From assembly GCA_947034895.1 (NCBI GenBank), contig OX344761.1:74337839-74401838 (forward strand): DNA of 64,000 nucleotides, read 5' to 3'. Origin of the DNA: Rhytidiadelphus loreus (lineage: Eukaryota > Streptophyta > Bryopsida > Hypnales > Hylocomiaceae). Shown here one piece after another: positions 22,527-34,590 of this stretch (position 1 is the first letter of the stretch; every line of letters begins with the position of its first letter). The notes beneath the pieces are model-generated. The model was not told the DNA's origin. It saw only the letters and a list, made by a program, of their open reading frames with translations, and made no database searches. The translations under genes were made by a program, and so were the position numbers.

Positions 22527-24336
22527 GTTTTGGGGGAATTAGCCCTATTTTTGACCTGAAAATGAAAATTTAGAGTCACAAATTGGGAATGTAGTTGTTG
22601 TACTAAGATGCAAGTAGTGACGATGAGGTTTTATGCAAATTCAAACATCTATAGTGTGCACATGGATTCAAAGTGTGCATCCTTTGCACAAAGATTAGAA
22701 TGAGAAAAAAAAATTCCTTTCAGAAGTATTTGGTATAATTCAAGAGCATCAAAGTATAGAAATGGCCATTTTAAGTCATTTTTATGTTTCTTTTAAATTA
22801 CTAAAAATCAAAATGTTCATGTTTCCAATTTATGCTAATTTCTAGTCCCTCTAGCCTTGTAGTAGTCCGCAACAATCAATAGTAGTGCATAGTATTGCAC
22901 TAGCATTTTTGTTGTTGGCACCTCGTGTTATTTGTACTATTCTTCTAGAGTGTCAAACTAGTCACAAAAGAGTCAACCTCACGTAGCAATGAATGCCACA
23001 TTGGCAACCATGTAAGAAGAATATGACGACAAAGTTTCAACTAAGATGTTGGATGGAAAACAACCCCATTATCTTTTACAACTACATTTCCAAGAACAAC
23101 GTGTTCAAAACGATTATGAGTCCACAAATTTGCACTAGTCGCAAGTGTCCCGTATGCATTAAATTAAAAAAATAGTTGTCCATCTAGTTGAAAAAACTTC
23201 ATTTTCTTCTAGTGACCCCAAATGAGATCATAAAATACAAAGTTAATCAACTACAAAGTAGAAGGTAGTTTTTTACATTTATCCATAGAAGTGATAAATT
23301 TGGAGTTTGTACATGATGGATCAACAAGGCCAAATGTGATCCAGTATGGACCTCAACAACTTGGACATATAGTAAATTAAATGTACTATCCACAAGAAAG
23401 GGACTTTTTTTCCCAGCATATAAAAATCTACCCTCTCATTTGTCGTTCATAAATTTTGCATTTTAAGAACTCTCCACTCCAATCTTGGCTGTTTGATTCC
23501 AAATATGAATTCAATTTTCTCTAATTTGATCATTCTAAAAAACAACAAATTTTGGAGTTTTCCTAGGACACCTTTCCTTTTGCAAATTGTCCACCTTTAC
23601 ATGCATCTCAAGAATGTTTACTTAATTTATTGTGAGTTATTCTTATTGTTTCATCGTGGTATTATAATTATTTGGGTGCAAAAAGCATCCATTTAAGAGT
23701 TGATCTAGCTTTTAAAAAGGCTTGCTCATCCACGAACATTTTTTGGGGTAAGTTTCTCCACCAAGAAAAAAAAGAAGATACATTGAAACCACTTGTTTTA
23801 AATATTTTGGGGATTTTAGAAATTAGTTACAAACTTTGAAGAATGCAATTAGTAACTTAGAGAACTTTGAAAAGTGAGCCATTGCTACAAAGACAACGTA
23901 TCATAATATAGATGGTTGTTTCAAATACTTTATCATGCATTAAAATTGGAGGTATTTAAATAATTCAAGTTCAAAGTTACTAATAATGAAATTTAGTGTT
24001 TATGGTTTCTATAATGTTAATTTTATCCTATCATGTTACTTACTTTAAATCTCATTTAGTTGATGATTAGTGTTCATGTTGAATACTAATTTAGTGCAAG
24101 GTGAAGTGGTGAACCATCTTGGTTCTAATTTAGTTTTTTTGGTAGAAATTTAGTTGACATTTAGTGTTGGTAACATTGCCAACATTGTTGCCATTTAGTA
24201 TTAGAGTTAGTAATTAAGGATGTAAATACTAAATTTCTAAACCAAATTGTCCTTAGAATACCTCCAAAGGATAGCCAAAAATGGTTGAGCTTATTGGACT
24301 TGTTGGGCCCATGAAGTTTATAGTTTGACTCCTACC
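22527..24336. other. Sequence between 75-bp direct repeats
   Basis: AT-rich with only short frames (22993-23175, 23493-23696) and no recognised motif. No primer-binding site or polypurine tract could be pointed to. Confidence 0.4.
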
Positions 24337-24411
24337 GATATCCATAGCCTAAATACAACCATTTGGTTTGATGGGGGAAACAAAAACCCTCACAATTGGC
24401 GGAGGTGTCAC
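24337..24411 (+). repeat. 75-bp direct repeat, right copy
   Basis: Near-identical to 22452-22526 in the same orientation, including 'tttggtttgatgggggaaac'. Confidence 0.75.
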
Positions 24412-25031
24412 CCTAGGAGTAATTGTCAAGGCTTGGTCAATCTATTACTTTTTACTATAGCCAAATGTTATTTTTGCCAAAAAATATAAACAAGAAAATA
24501 CTAAATTTCATTATTAGTGTAGATTTTTCAGGTGCAAAGCCTCCTTTTCCTTTGGTCCTTAAGTACACTAAAGCCAACAATAAGGTAGAAGGTCCATAAA
24601 GCGCCCATTTGAGAGCTAGAAATTAATTTTGGGAGGTTAGACGTCTTAAATTTTTTTTTCCAGTAAATCTTCCTTGAAAGGCAAATAGAATTGTCATTTA
24701 ACCCAAGTTGTTTCATATTTTTTGGAGCTTCGTTGAATTAATTATGAATTTTTGAACTTGAAATGCAATAGTCACTAAAAGTGTCCACCTCCTGAAATGT
24801 ACATTGTTTGTACATTGATGGTGCAACGACAAAGCAGGTTGAGGATGCACCTTTGTGTTAGAGGACGCCTTCAGTTGAGCCCGAGTGCTTCCCCGGCCTC
24901 CTGTGCTCCATCACATCCAATTTTCCGGCAAAGTCCTCCTCCTCCGTAACATTGTTAAACCAGCAGATTGGCTCCCCCTAGTTGGAGGTATTATTCTTCC
25001 CTAGATACATGGGGGGAGACTTTAGTTATAA
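24412..25031. other. Intergenic, shares blocks with 44.1-44.5 kb
   Basis: 'caagttgtttcat' and the following 'gaattaattatgaatttttg' and 'tgtacattgatggtgca' blocks recur in order near 44285-44420. It is a diverged dispersed repeat, not a gene. Confidence 0.45.
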
Positions 25032-25033
25032 TA

Positions 25034-25630
25034 CTCCCTTTATCCCAAAATGATCTTCCAGTTCTCCTAAATTATTTGTCCCGAAATGATCTTTCAGTTG
25101 CAATCTATGACATGGAAGGAAAGAGGCTAGTGACGAAATTGGAATCATAATGTGTACAAAATAGTAAGATGCACCAATAACGTATGTGGTTGTGTTTACA
25201 GTCTTGGGCCACACATCTAGCTGCCACACATGAACCTTATTGGCTTCCACATATGAGCCTCATTGGCTACCATACATGGGCTTGGGCCATACAGGTCCAC
25301 AAAGACAAATCACTAGCCACATGGGCTTGGGCTACAGGTCATGGCCCACAAGTACTGCTGAAATTTCGTTCCGCCCCCACACATGATCTTGGAAAAGACT
25401 TCACAATGAGCAATTGAATGGCCACTGGTACTCCTTAAAAATGCCCCAAATTTTATACTTTTGACTACTCCAAAACTACACTTCAAAAAGGATTTTGGAA
25501 CCCAAAATTTCAAGACAATAGGAGTGCTTCAAACTCTATTCACAACTCAAAATAGGAGGAAATAATTTTATTTTTAAGCTTAATCCACAACATTTTGTCC
25601 AACAAGAAGATCATTTTGGAACGGAGGAAG
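25034..25630. mobile_element. Mariner/Stowaway-like element, 597 bp
   Basis: The ends are CTCCCTTTATCCCAAAATGA on the left and the reverse complement of 'cattttggaacggaggaag' on the right, about 30 bp of TIR, flanked by TA dinucleotides (25032-25033, 25631-25632). This is the Stowaway-type terminus of the Tc1/mariner superfamily. There is no transposase frame. A second TIR-like block ('tcccgaaatgatctttcag') lies just inside the left end. A relative with the interior in the opposite orientation is at 44986-45520. Confidence 0.8.
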
Positions 25631-25632
25631 TA

Positions 25633-26654
25633 AATGCAAGATCATTGGCTAGCTGTGGCAGGTTGTCAGAGTTTCTGGAGACGCATTGGCCAGGCAGGTA
25701 TGGAGGACTCCTGATTCCCGGGGGGCAAAACAGACCCCCCAGCAAACGTTAGTAATGTTATGTCTCTCCTTCCAGACAGTTTGACGTGGCCTGAATGAAA
25801 AACTAAGCTCAATGAGTTGATGACGGACTGAACTGAACTGAAGTTCCGTTCCATGTACGCGAGTCAGGATGGATGGAGGAGGGGCTGCCCGTGGTGAAAA
25901 CTTCAAGTTAATGAACTGTAGTTCTGGGGAATCCTCTCTCCTTTGACGGATGGCTGGAGAGGAGACCGGCTCCCCTTTGGCGAGCTTTTGACCGGACTGA
26001 CGGAGCAATGCGCAATCATAGTTGTGCTTATCCGACGAAACCCGGGGCAATTGAATTGAATTGAGCTGACGGGATCTCAATTGTCAGCAATGGACTGTAC
26101 TGTAGAGAGCTTATTAGAGCGGCTCCAGTGCTCCACTGCATGCACTTCATGTTGACTGTGAGTGAAATCGTGTGGCAGGTTCAGTAACTTCCCCGCTTTT
26201 CATGGCACCTTCGCAGTGCATGCACGTCTCATGGCTTGGGAAGACCTTATCTAGCTTGTGTTTCCGTCATCTGTGACGTCATTGGAGACCGTAGTTTGTG
26301 GTGAAAAGTTCTCACAACTGCTACTCTCTCTTCTTGTGATTGCCACTCTCGCTCTTACCTTGTGGAAAGAAAATATTCTTCCGTGGTCAAAGGATTTCAA
26401 TCGTTGTGTGAACTCTTGCATGCTCTCAAAAGACCGTGAAAGTGGCATGGGCGGAGCTCTGTATTGTTGTCCAAACCCCCCCAAAAACCTATAGCAATGT
26501 CACAAAGATTTGTGAATGTGTTTGGAATAGCATCAAGCCTTTGCTGTAGTAATTCTTTGTATATAAGTATGGTATCCATAAACACCCTAAATATCCATAA
26601 ATCTACCCTCAAACTCCCTTTTTTTCAAATCCCTATCCTACAATTCCCTCAAAG
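25633..26654. other. Moderately GC-rich stretch, no gene recognised
   Basis: Base composition rises between about 25650 and 26480. A minus-strand frame at 25649-26080 (143 codons) and smaller frames at 26251-26612 exist, but they overlap frames on the other strand, contain no known motif and have no visible splice or promoter pattern. A gene relic is possible. Confidence 0.3.
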
Positions 26655-27030
26655 CCCTAGAAATTGCCATACTTATCTTTGTTCTACCACAAAATATGGA
26701 CAGAAGCTCCATATAGTTTTAAACTTTTTCACAATGTAGATCAACTATCTAAATGCTCACATAGCAATCTTCATCTTCATCTAAGATACTATTCAACTTT
26801 GGTGGACATTTTACTAATACTGACATTCCAACCCTTCTCAATATACCCTAGAACTACCATACCTAACTTTGATCTATTATAAAACATGGACAATAGCTCC
26901 AAATGGCTTGAAACTTTGTCACAATGTAGACCAACTATGTAAATGCTCACATAACAATTTTCATCTTAATTTAAGATAATTTTCAACTTTGGTGGACATT
27001 TTACTAATACTGACTGTCCAATCTTTCCAT
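26655..27030 (+). repeat. Two-copy tandem duplication, 190-bp period
   Basis: 'ggtggacattttactaatac' and the block from 'taccata' through 'atggaca' appear twice, offset by 190 bp (for example 'ccat' at 26667 and 26857). The copies differ by scattered substitutions. Confidence 0.8.
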
Positions 27031-27452
27031 ACCTTCACACCCCGGTTGTATTTTATACATAACTCATAGGTCTCGAGTCCATTGAAGCTAAAATTTTGAC
27101 ACAAGAGAGTAGATAAGATAAAGAAAGTAACCTTCAAGTTTCATTGCCATGACATAAAATTTCAATAAGAATGATGCTCCTCAATACATCCTCCTTGGCT
27201 ACCTTGGAATCCAAACATCTCCACTTCAAATCCTTATAACTTTTTCTTCATAATAGATTTAGATTTGAAACTTGACCTCACTGTATATCAACTCTTTAAA
27301 AACTCAGATCTAAAATTTTGCATTCAACCAACATTTTTGCAAAATGACACACAAAGTTCCCCCAAATCAATGCTCCTTTCAATATCAAACCTTAAGAAGT
27401 ACACAACTAGCACCTAAAGTGCCTTCCATGCCTTCCAACACACCAAAAACAA

Positions 27453-27474
27453 GAGAGAGAGAGAGAGAGAGAGA
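27453..27474 (+). repeat. GA microsatellite
   Basis: An uninterrupted (GA)n run of 11 units. Confidence 0.9.
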
Positions 27475-27618
27475 CAAGGGACCAATCCTTGCCTCAAGTA
27501 AACACCCAAAACTCAAAGGCGGCTAGCCGTCGGCTAGTCCTAACCCTAACTCCATTAATAACATCAAACTCCTTACTCTAACAACTCCCTACATTCAATA
27601 CTAACAACTAACAATACT

Positions 27619-27808
27619 CACTAGAAGAAGCCCGTGTTTTTTTGAATTTTTTGATGTCAAAGTTGACGGATTTTGCTAGACACCTTTTGTAACAACTTGT
27701 ATTTTTATGTCAACAATGACATCTAATGTAACATCTTGACATTACATTAGCAAAATCCATCAACTTTGACATCTAAAACATTCAAATAAACACAGGCTTC
27801 TTCTAGTG
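27619..27808. mobile_element. CACTA-type MITE, 190 bp
   Basis: TIRs CACTAGAAGAAGCC and GGCTTCTTCTAGTG, flanked by ACT on both sides (27616-27618, 27809-27811), a 3-bp target duplication. The interior has paired 'caaagttgacggattttgct' and 'gcaaaatccatcaactttg' arms, so the whole element folds back. Non-autonomous. Confidence 0.85.
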
Positions 27809-27811
27809 ACT

Positions 27812-28866
27812 AAAACACTAATAATGCCCAATACTAACAACATTTTTTAAATTAATAAACATGTCTTGAAACTTCAAATACTAGACAACCCATATCACAA
27901 CAATGGCGACACAATGGAGCTCTAAACTGTCGCATGCACACTACAATACCAGTTACGTAAGTGCTTGAGGGTGCGGAGAAGGTGCTCTTACCACAACACC
28001 ACAATTGCACTCTCGCAGTCCAAGACAATTTTATCGTAATCTCAACATTCCAAGGGATGGGTTGCATTCGTGGACACGTGAACCATGGCAGAACTTCAAA
28101 AGAAGATGGTTAAGTTATTGCCGCATATCACTGAAAAAACTGGCATGTTTTGTTGGTTCCACTGAAATTTAACTGATGTTACCAACATGGAAAGAGTTAC
28201 AATAAAAGAGTTAAAAGTTTGAAAAATTGATTGGGATTTTTTTCATTGGAATAGCAAAAAATAGAGAATGCAAGATCAAGGGGCCAACATGGAGCTCTCT
28301 TGAATTTGGTCCCTTCTTTGGCTTCTAATAATTGGAGAACTCAAGAGCATGCAACATGTGGGACTAGGCAAATTGTAACTCAAGACAAGAACCATGAATT
28401 TAGAGCTTAACTCAAGATGAAGCACTTGGTGGACCACAATGCATTTATTTTCAAGAACCACAATTTAAACTTAGCTTCCAATTCCTAAACAAGTTTAGCC
28501 CACTTTACAATTAACTCTACTACCTATTCAAGTTTTAGTGAGCGGATTTTCTCTTCAAAGTTTTTCAGTGACATGTTCCTTCAACAGATTATTTCACTAG
28601 CAAAATTTTATAGTGGAATAAGCCACTCGACAACTTTGAAGAGATCATAACATTGTATAACATGGCAATAGTCCTCCCCAATGTTAGAGAGGACCACCAA
28701 AATGTACGCATTTCTAAGATTTGGCAACATGTCACTTTGCATTTTCCAAAATTGGTTCATGAATCCCTAGCTATATTCACTGAGAGGAGCCCCAATAGAT
28801 GGAAAAAACAGTTGTTGTTTTTCAAAAGAAATCTCAAAAAACCTCTAGCTTATCAAAACAATGTCA
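27812..28866. other. Intergenic, no gene recognised
   Basis: Short overlapping frames only (27852-28067, 28276-28461 minus, 28653-28877 plus) with no motif. Confidence 0.4.
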
Positions 28867-29417
28867 TTAACCCTTAAAGGACAATGCAAGCCCCCTTCAA
28901 GCATTTTGAAAGTCAAAACTTGAATTTTCACATAGCTCTTGATTCTAAATGTTTTTAAGCTTAACTAAGGAAATGTAGCTCCAATAACCTGATTTTTACT
29001 CCATTTGAATTTTTTTTCAAAATTCTTGAAATTGTAATTTTGTGACACTTTCAAGATAGCATCTTGAAAGCTCAAAATACACCACTTTTGAACTTTTTTT
29101 TATTGAATATCTTTTGGTGTAATCTCTAGGAGTACATCAATTACACCATGATGTTTGCCACTACTACTTCCATTTTTTTATAAATTTCATACTATTTTAA
29201 GCATTTTTGTAATTATTATGATTTCTACCCGAAAATTTCTTTTAAAAATCATATAAAATTCAATTTGATGTTTCTAATCATGAACAAATGAGATTAAGTT
29301 TTAGACATATGTTACTATATATGAAAAATATCAAAGTTCTGAAATTTATGTTTTAATGTAGAAATCTAATGAAGTTTGACCAAACTTGGACATGAAATGT
29401 GCTTAGTTAAAGGTTAA
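28867..29417. mobile_element. Possible TTAA-bounded (piggyBac-like) element
   Basis: The left end is TTAACCCTTAAAGGACAATG; the right end read inward is TTAACCTTTAAC. TTAA at both borders with CC(C) just inside fits a piggyBac-type arrangement, and the same 'TTAACCC..NAAGGAC' end appears at 44919, 53155 and 59744. No transposase frame. The right end is weak. Confidence 0.4.
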
Positions 29418-29572
29418 CCCTTCAATTCCTAAATCCTATTTTGAGTTCAAAAATATCACTGCTTCTGAAGTGTTATAGATCTAAATGTCACAAAGTTATA
29501 GAGATCTCAATTGTACAATCTTATAGTGTATGTGTTGTAAATGACGTGAATCAAATTTGGAGTCATTTGGCC

Positions 29573-29877
29573 ACCATTAGAAGAGATTCCAGGGCAAGGG
29601 AGGGCCGTTTCGGGCCTGTTCCTTGCCCTGGGAACAGTTAGAATTTTTAATTATTAAAAAATTATTAAAAAATTAAAAAATTATTTTAAAAAAATTATTT
29701 TTTTATTTAAAAATTATTTTTTAATTATTAATTAGTTAATTAATTAATAGCAGCTGACGTGGCACAGTCGCGGCCACATTAGATTGCTGCTGTGGCACAG
29801 TTCCCAGCGCTCCCCGTTGTTCGGGAACGCTTGGGAACTCGCAGTCTTGTTTTGGCCTGGAAAATCTTCTAATGTTA
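29573..29877 (+). mobile_element. MITE, CATTAGAxGA-ended family, member 2
   Basis: The ends are ACCATTAGAAGAGATTCCAGG and the reverse complement of 'cctggaaaatcttctaatg'. The interior has 'agggccgtttcgggcctg', poly-A/T tracts, 'gctgacgtggcac' and 'ggccacattag', shared with 5706-6032 and 58778-59073. No clear target duplication. Confidence 0.6.
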
Positions 29878-30447
29878 GATTATAAGATTATAATGTTTTA
29901 GTGTTGAAAAAGGATGCTAAAATTTTCCTAGCAACACATTTTGATGTGAAATTTGATTTCTAAACCAACTCAAATGAAAAAACTTTAAATTGTAAAGTGA
30001 TTCAATATCAGCATGCAAAGTACAAACACTTTGGTGAAAGAAAATATCATTGAATTGACTCATTGTGTTTGCAAAATGGCTTGCAAATGTCAAAAACATA
30101 GCAAGAAAAGTTGCAAAAAACTCATTTAAGTTTGAACCTCTTTTTAATAAAATGCTTCTCAATCACTCATAGCTTTTTGGATTGATATGAAATTTTATCT
30201 ATAGAAACTAGACTAGTATGCGCAACTTTTCCAAAACAATTATTGAAAACTAACATCTTTGAAGAATAAACAAGTCGCTGAAGTTCAATGTAATCCAAAA
30301 ATGGATTGCTCCCAAACATTCAAAACAACTTGGATTGACATGAAAAATTTATTGCAATAACTAGACTTCAAAGGAAACAACTTCCAACAAATTTTATTAA
30401 AAACAAACATAGATACAAGCCCCCAAAGTTGCAAAGGATGTGTATTC
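29878..30447. other. Intergenic, no gene recognised
   Basis: AT-rich with one 81-codon minus-strand frame (29917-30162) of no recognisable similarity. Confidence 0.4.
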
Positions 30448-30684
30448 CACTATAAGAAAATCATGTTTTAGGTGATGTTCAATATAACAATCAATGGCTA
30501 AATTGATGAATTTTAGGTGACGTTAAATCTAACAACCCTTGCTTTTATGTCAATAATGACGTCCAATGTAACATCAAGACATTACATTGAATGTCATTAT
30601 TGACATAAAAACAAAGGTTGTTAGATTTGACGTCACCTAAAATCCATCAACTTAGACATCAAAAAACTTTGGTTTCTTATAGTG
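30448..30684. mobile_element. CACTATAAG-ended MITE, 237 bp
   Basis: The ends are CACTATAAGAAAA and TTTCTTATAGTG. The interior arms 'aggtgacgttaaatctaaca' and 'tgttagatttgacgtcacct' fold back on each other. No matching 3-bp target duplication is seen (TTC versus CTA), so one flank may have mutated. Same subfamily as 7697-7902. Confidence 0.75.
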
Positions 30685-33600
30685 CTATGTAGAATTTCAA
30701 CGCTACTGTTGATTGCTCTATATTGTGTTGTGTGTCCAAATTGGCATGTATGTAGATTTCATATGTCCTTCACTAGAAACAATCTATGGAGTTGTAATTC
30801 CACACTTGCCAATCAAAGCTTCCCTTGTCAAATTCCTTTGCACTTTAGAATTGATATATCTTTTATGAAGTCTAAGGGCAAAGACTTTAACAAAGGAGAT
30901 ATCATAGTTTTTAGGCATCTTTGGATGGACAATCAGGTTCTGGAGCTTTATAGGACTTCAATTGTTGGCAAGTGAGAACAATTGCTATTCAAACAAGAGC
31001 ACTCACAGAGGTACAAGAACACATGATTAAAGCTTCCGATGACATTGACATGGGAGGATATGGACGCTTACTATTCCTATTATCCAAAGGTAATGCTCAA
31101 ATTAGCTGAGTGGAACCAACCTTGTAGCACCAATTAGCTAACATGAATTAGGGTTTAAGGTTAGATACTAAGTGCCTGCACTACTGAAGTTGTACTTGCT
31201 AACAAGTAGGTGCTAACTCTTGCTAACTAACTTGCAATGAATTTAATTACATTTCCACTAGTTAACTCTTCGATTTTGAAGTACACTAACTTTGTCAATA
31301 ACAATGATGTGAAATGCAAATTTTTGCCTAAGCCAACCAAGTAGCATTAGTCACCTAACTTGAAAGCCTAATTGTGTAACTCTTCATAAATTACCTTACA
31401 AGTGTAGGCAAACAATACTGTAGGTTCATTAACTTCCAACTAGTTAATGGAACTTAACACCATAGTTAGCCAATTGGCTCAACTTGGTTTGTAAGGTTTA
31501 GGGTTAGGATTGCTAATGATGTTACACTTGCTTTATTTGAAATGTTGAGTATTAGGAATTTACACGATAAATGAACCTTAGATTGTTATTCTAACAAGGA
31601 GGTAGAAGTCTAATACACTTCTTAAACTATAATACTCTATAGGGCTTAGTTGTTTACTCTTTTGGAAACTCGTTACGTATTGTTTGATTGAGCATTCTTG
31701 TGTTTGTCTAAAGTTGTTGTAGAGTTGGAAAGAGACTTTTTCATGTCCAAATATTTTCCATAATGTCTTGTAATTGGGATTTAGATAGGACACCCCTTAA
31801 GAAGAGTTTGGTTTGCAAACAAGTTGCTTCTAGCAAATTCGTTTACAATGTTAAATGTAGCATAGCAGTTACAAAAGAGTGGCCTTCTATTTCCTAGTTA
31901 TTTGACTTGAAACAAATTTTTGTTTACACGGCATGTGGTAATACAAGTTCAAGAGTGCCAATGTTATATTACTACTAACAAGCTTAGTATATGGTTGCAA
32001 GGATTGTAGCTTTGGTGTGTGGAGAATTCCCTCATCAACTCCATCGAACGTCTTCAATAAAAGGTTTCCTTTTTTCCAAGGATGGAGATCAAGATTGTCA
32101 ACGCCAATACACATGTCTTGGACATGTAGAGTGGTAGTTGGATGGCATGGTTATATCTAGAAAATGTCTGCACTTACTACCGCACCAGGAGCTCCTTCTA
32201 CATCCTTGCAACGACTGCATCATGTTGAAAAGGTATAATTATTTCATAAAAAGTTGTAGAAGTATTGAGTGTTTTTCAGTTTGTTCTCTTTTAGGCATTT
32301 TTTGCTCACGTAGGAGGTCTTAGGCATGCACTTGTGCATTGTTTTTGAAGTAACCTACACCCTGTACCATTATAAATTTTAAAGGAAGGTAGTTTATTAG
32401 TCTCGTTTGACTTGCCAGTCGTAAAGACTCGTTGTTCTTTTGTAAAAAAAATTGTTTGCACAGTGGATCTTGGGGGGGGTGTAATGGAGGAGTTAGCCAA
32501 GGCAGGCGAACCTTGATAGGGGGTTGTTTCAATTCCATATTAAGAGTTTATGCAAGTTGTGTAGGTGTGCTTCTTCATTCTGCTTTCAATAGGATGCCCT
32601 AATGGAGTTGCATGGACTTTTTTTAATACATTCTTAGAGAAGTCTCTTTATTTCATGATGTGCCTTTAAGTTGATTTTTGTTCACTCTCTAATGAGATTA
32701 TTGATTAGCTCCTCTGTCCAAGCTTAAGTTTTGACCTCTCTTCTTTTTCAGACCTTCTCCTTTTATACATACTTTCAATCTTTTTGAAGTTTTTTTATGC
32801 CTTTTTTGTTTTTTGTTTTTTGCTCTAAGTATTTGAGTATATTTGTGAGTAAACTCGGGAAATTCGAACAACATTGCAAGATGAAATCAAAAGCATGTAC
32901 AAGTATCGGCCATATGAATATTTCACTGATTGAAGCAATTTTAAGGTTCATCTAGGTGCTTCACTCTTTCAATTTTATTTTAATTTATCTAGACTTAGCT
33001 ATACATATATTTTCACAACTATCTCTACATTAGATGAGGAATAACTAGCAGACGAATCTTTACTTTGATTTGCATTTAAATGAAAATGTTAATGTTTGTC
33101 ACATCTTGTTGCCTTGATGATTTGTAGCTCTTTGAGTACTAGCAATTTGTATTTGGTTTGCACTCATATGCTATTCGGTTTGTTGTCACTACCATATTTT
33201 AGCAGGTTACACTCTAATTTATAGATTTGTGGACACGTTACACTTCTAGGTGATTTTTCTTTGTAATTTTACACCCTCATTTATCAATTTCTATACCACT
33301 ATGCTCTCAATATTATAGTCATTATCATGGACTTTCACTTGAAGCACTCACTATCACAACATTGTTGTCTCGATTGTTGTGTCTTCATTCAATTCAATTT
33401 TATATTGTCTTCTTACTAGCACCAAGATATGATGCAATCAATCTACTTGTTATGACATGTTAGACATCATTCTTGCCATTTTAAGTGTGTGTGCCAACAC
33501 ATTGGTCAAACCCTGATTTTGGGTCTCCTCGATTTTTGACTTACGCTATAAATTAAACATATAATATTGATTTTGTATGTGATTCTTCTAGGGCCTGCAC

Positions 33601-33720
33601 GTCTTGTTTTTTTCTTGAAACAATGAACAATTTCCATTGATAGGGGAAATAGTATACAAAACCAAAGGGACAAGCAATTTTATCATTTTTTATTTTACTT
33701 TAAAAGAAAACAAAACTAAC
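30685..33720. other. Long intergenic stretch, no gene recognised
   Basis: Frames of 61-97 codons on both strands (30682-30975, 31578-31793, 31887-32114, 32306-32538) show no family motif, no shared splice pattern and no repeat of note. Confidence 0.4.
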
Positions 33721-33994
33721 TACACTAAATAGTGAAATTAGGTTGCCTTAACAATTAGGTTGCCTTACTCAAGAAAGTTACCTTGTGACTCACCACTTGT
33801 CCACGTGGAGGTGCATGCAACACTCTGTGTTTACTCTTGATATTAGGGTACAATACAATTTATGAAATTTAGTGCAATAAAAATGTTTATTGCATTAATT
33901 ATTGATGAATATTATTGTACTGATGTAAGTATTTATATAATGTGAAATGTCGAGAAATTAGTGTGGGGCAACTTAATTTCACTATTTATTGTAG
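33721..33994. mobile_element. MITE candidate with AAATAGTGAAATTA ends
   Basis: The left arm 'aaatagtgaaattaggttgcc' is mirrored at the right by 'ggcaacttaatttcactattt'. The interior is AT-rich and non-coding. The target duplication is not clear. A G-box-like CACGTG lies inside, near 33812, probably by chance. Confidence 0.6.
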
Positions 33995-34295
33995 CCACGT
34001 AACCAAACCAGCCAAAATCAATTCAAACTGACTGACCAATCTACGCAGCCATGCAGGTTTTTATAGTTTGAATCGAAGGAACAAGTTCTATTTCGAAATT
34101 AGATTGCTTTTAAACAAACTGCTCTTCGGAGTTCGGACTCTATCTGTGGTATCTTCTTCGGGGTCAGTCCTGGCCCTTCGAAGCTGATGTCATAACGAAT
34201 TGCTCATCAGATGCTTTGGGAGGGCCCACCTGGGACTACATAACATTGTTAATTAGTATGACCAGGCAATGGTCTTCCCCTATGCTGGGAAGGTA
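33995..34295. other. Intergenic
   Basis: No feature recognised. Confidence 0.4.
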
Positions 34296-34590
34296 TTAAG
34301 GTAACATATGCTAAACAGAATTTCAACTGCTTCCTAGAATTGATCACTACATATTCTTGCCTAAAATGTACTCCCACTATTCATGAGAGTCTATAGTTGG
34401 TTTTAGAAACACCTATTTTTAGCACTTTAAAATTTTCTTGTTTATTCATATGGTGTCTAAAAATTGCATTCTAAGAGAATTTAGAGTTCTCTTCTGACTA
34501 GCAACAAGACGTGACAATAAAAAATTCAATATAATAATGGGAACCATGCTGAATTACTTATTTGTGTGATTTGAGGTGTAGTTACCTTAT
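34296..34590. mobile_element. MITE, AAGGTAACTACACC-ended family, member 1
   Basis: The left end is 'ttaaggtaac' and the right end is 'ggtgtagttacctta', its partial reverse complement. The interior ('ttagcactttaaaa', 'gaaccatgctgaattactta') matches 62681-62955 in inverse orientation and, more distantly, the blocks at 55975-56390. Confidence 0.6.
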
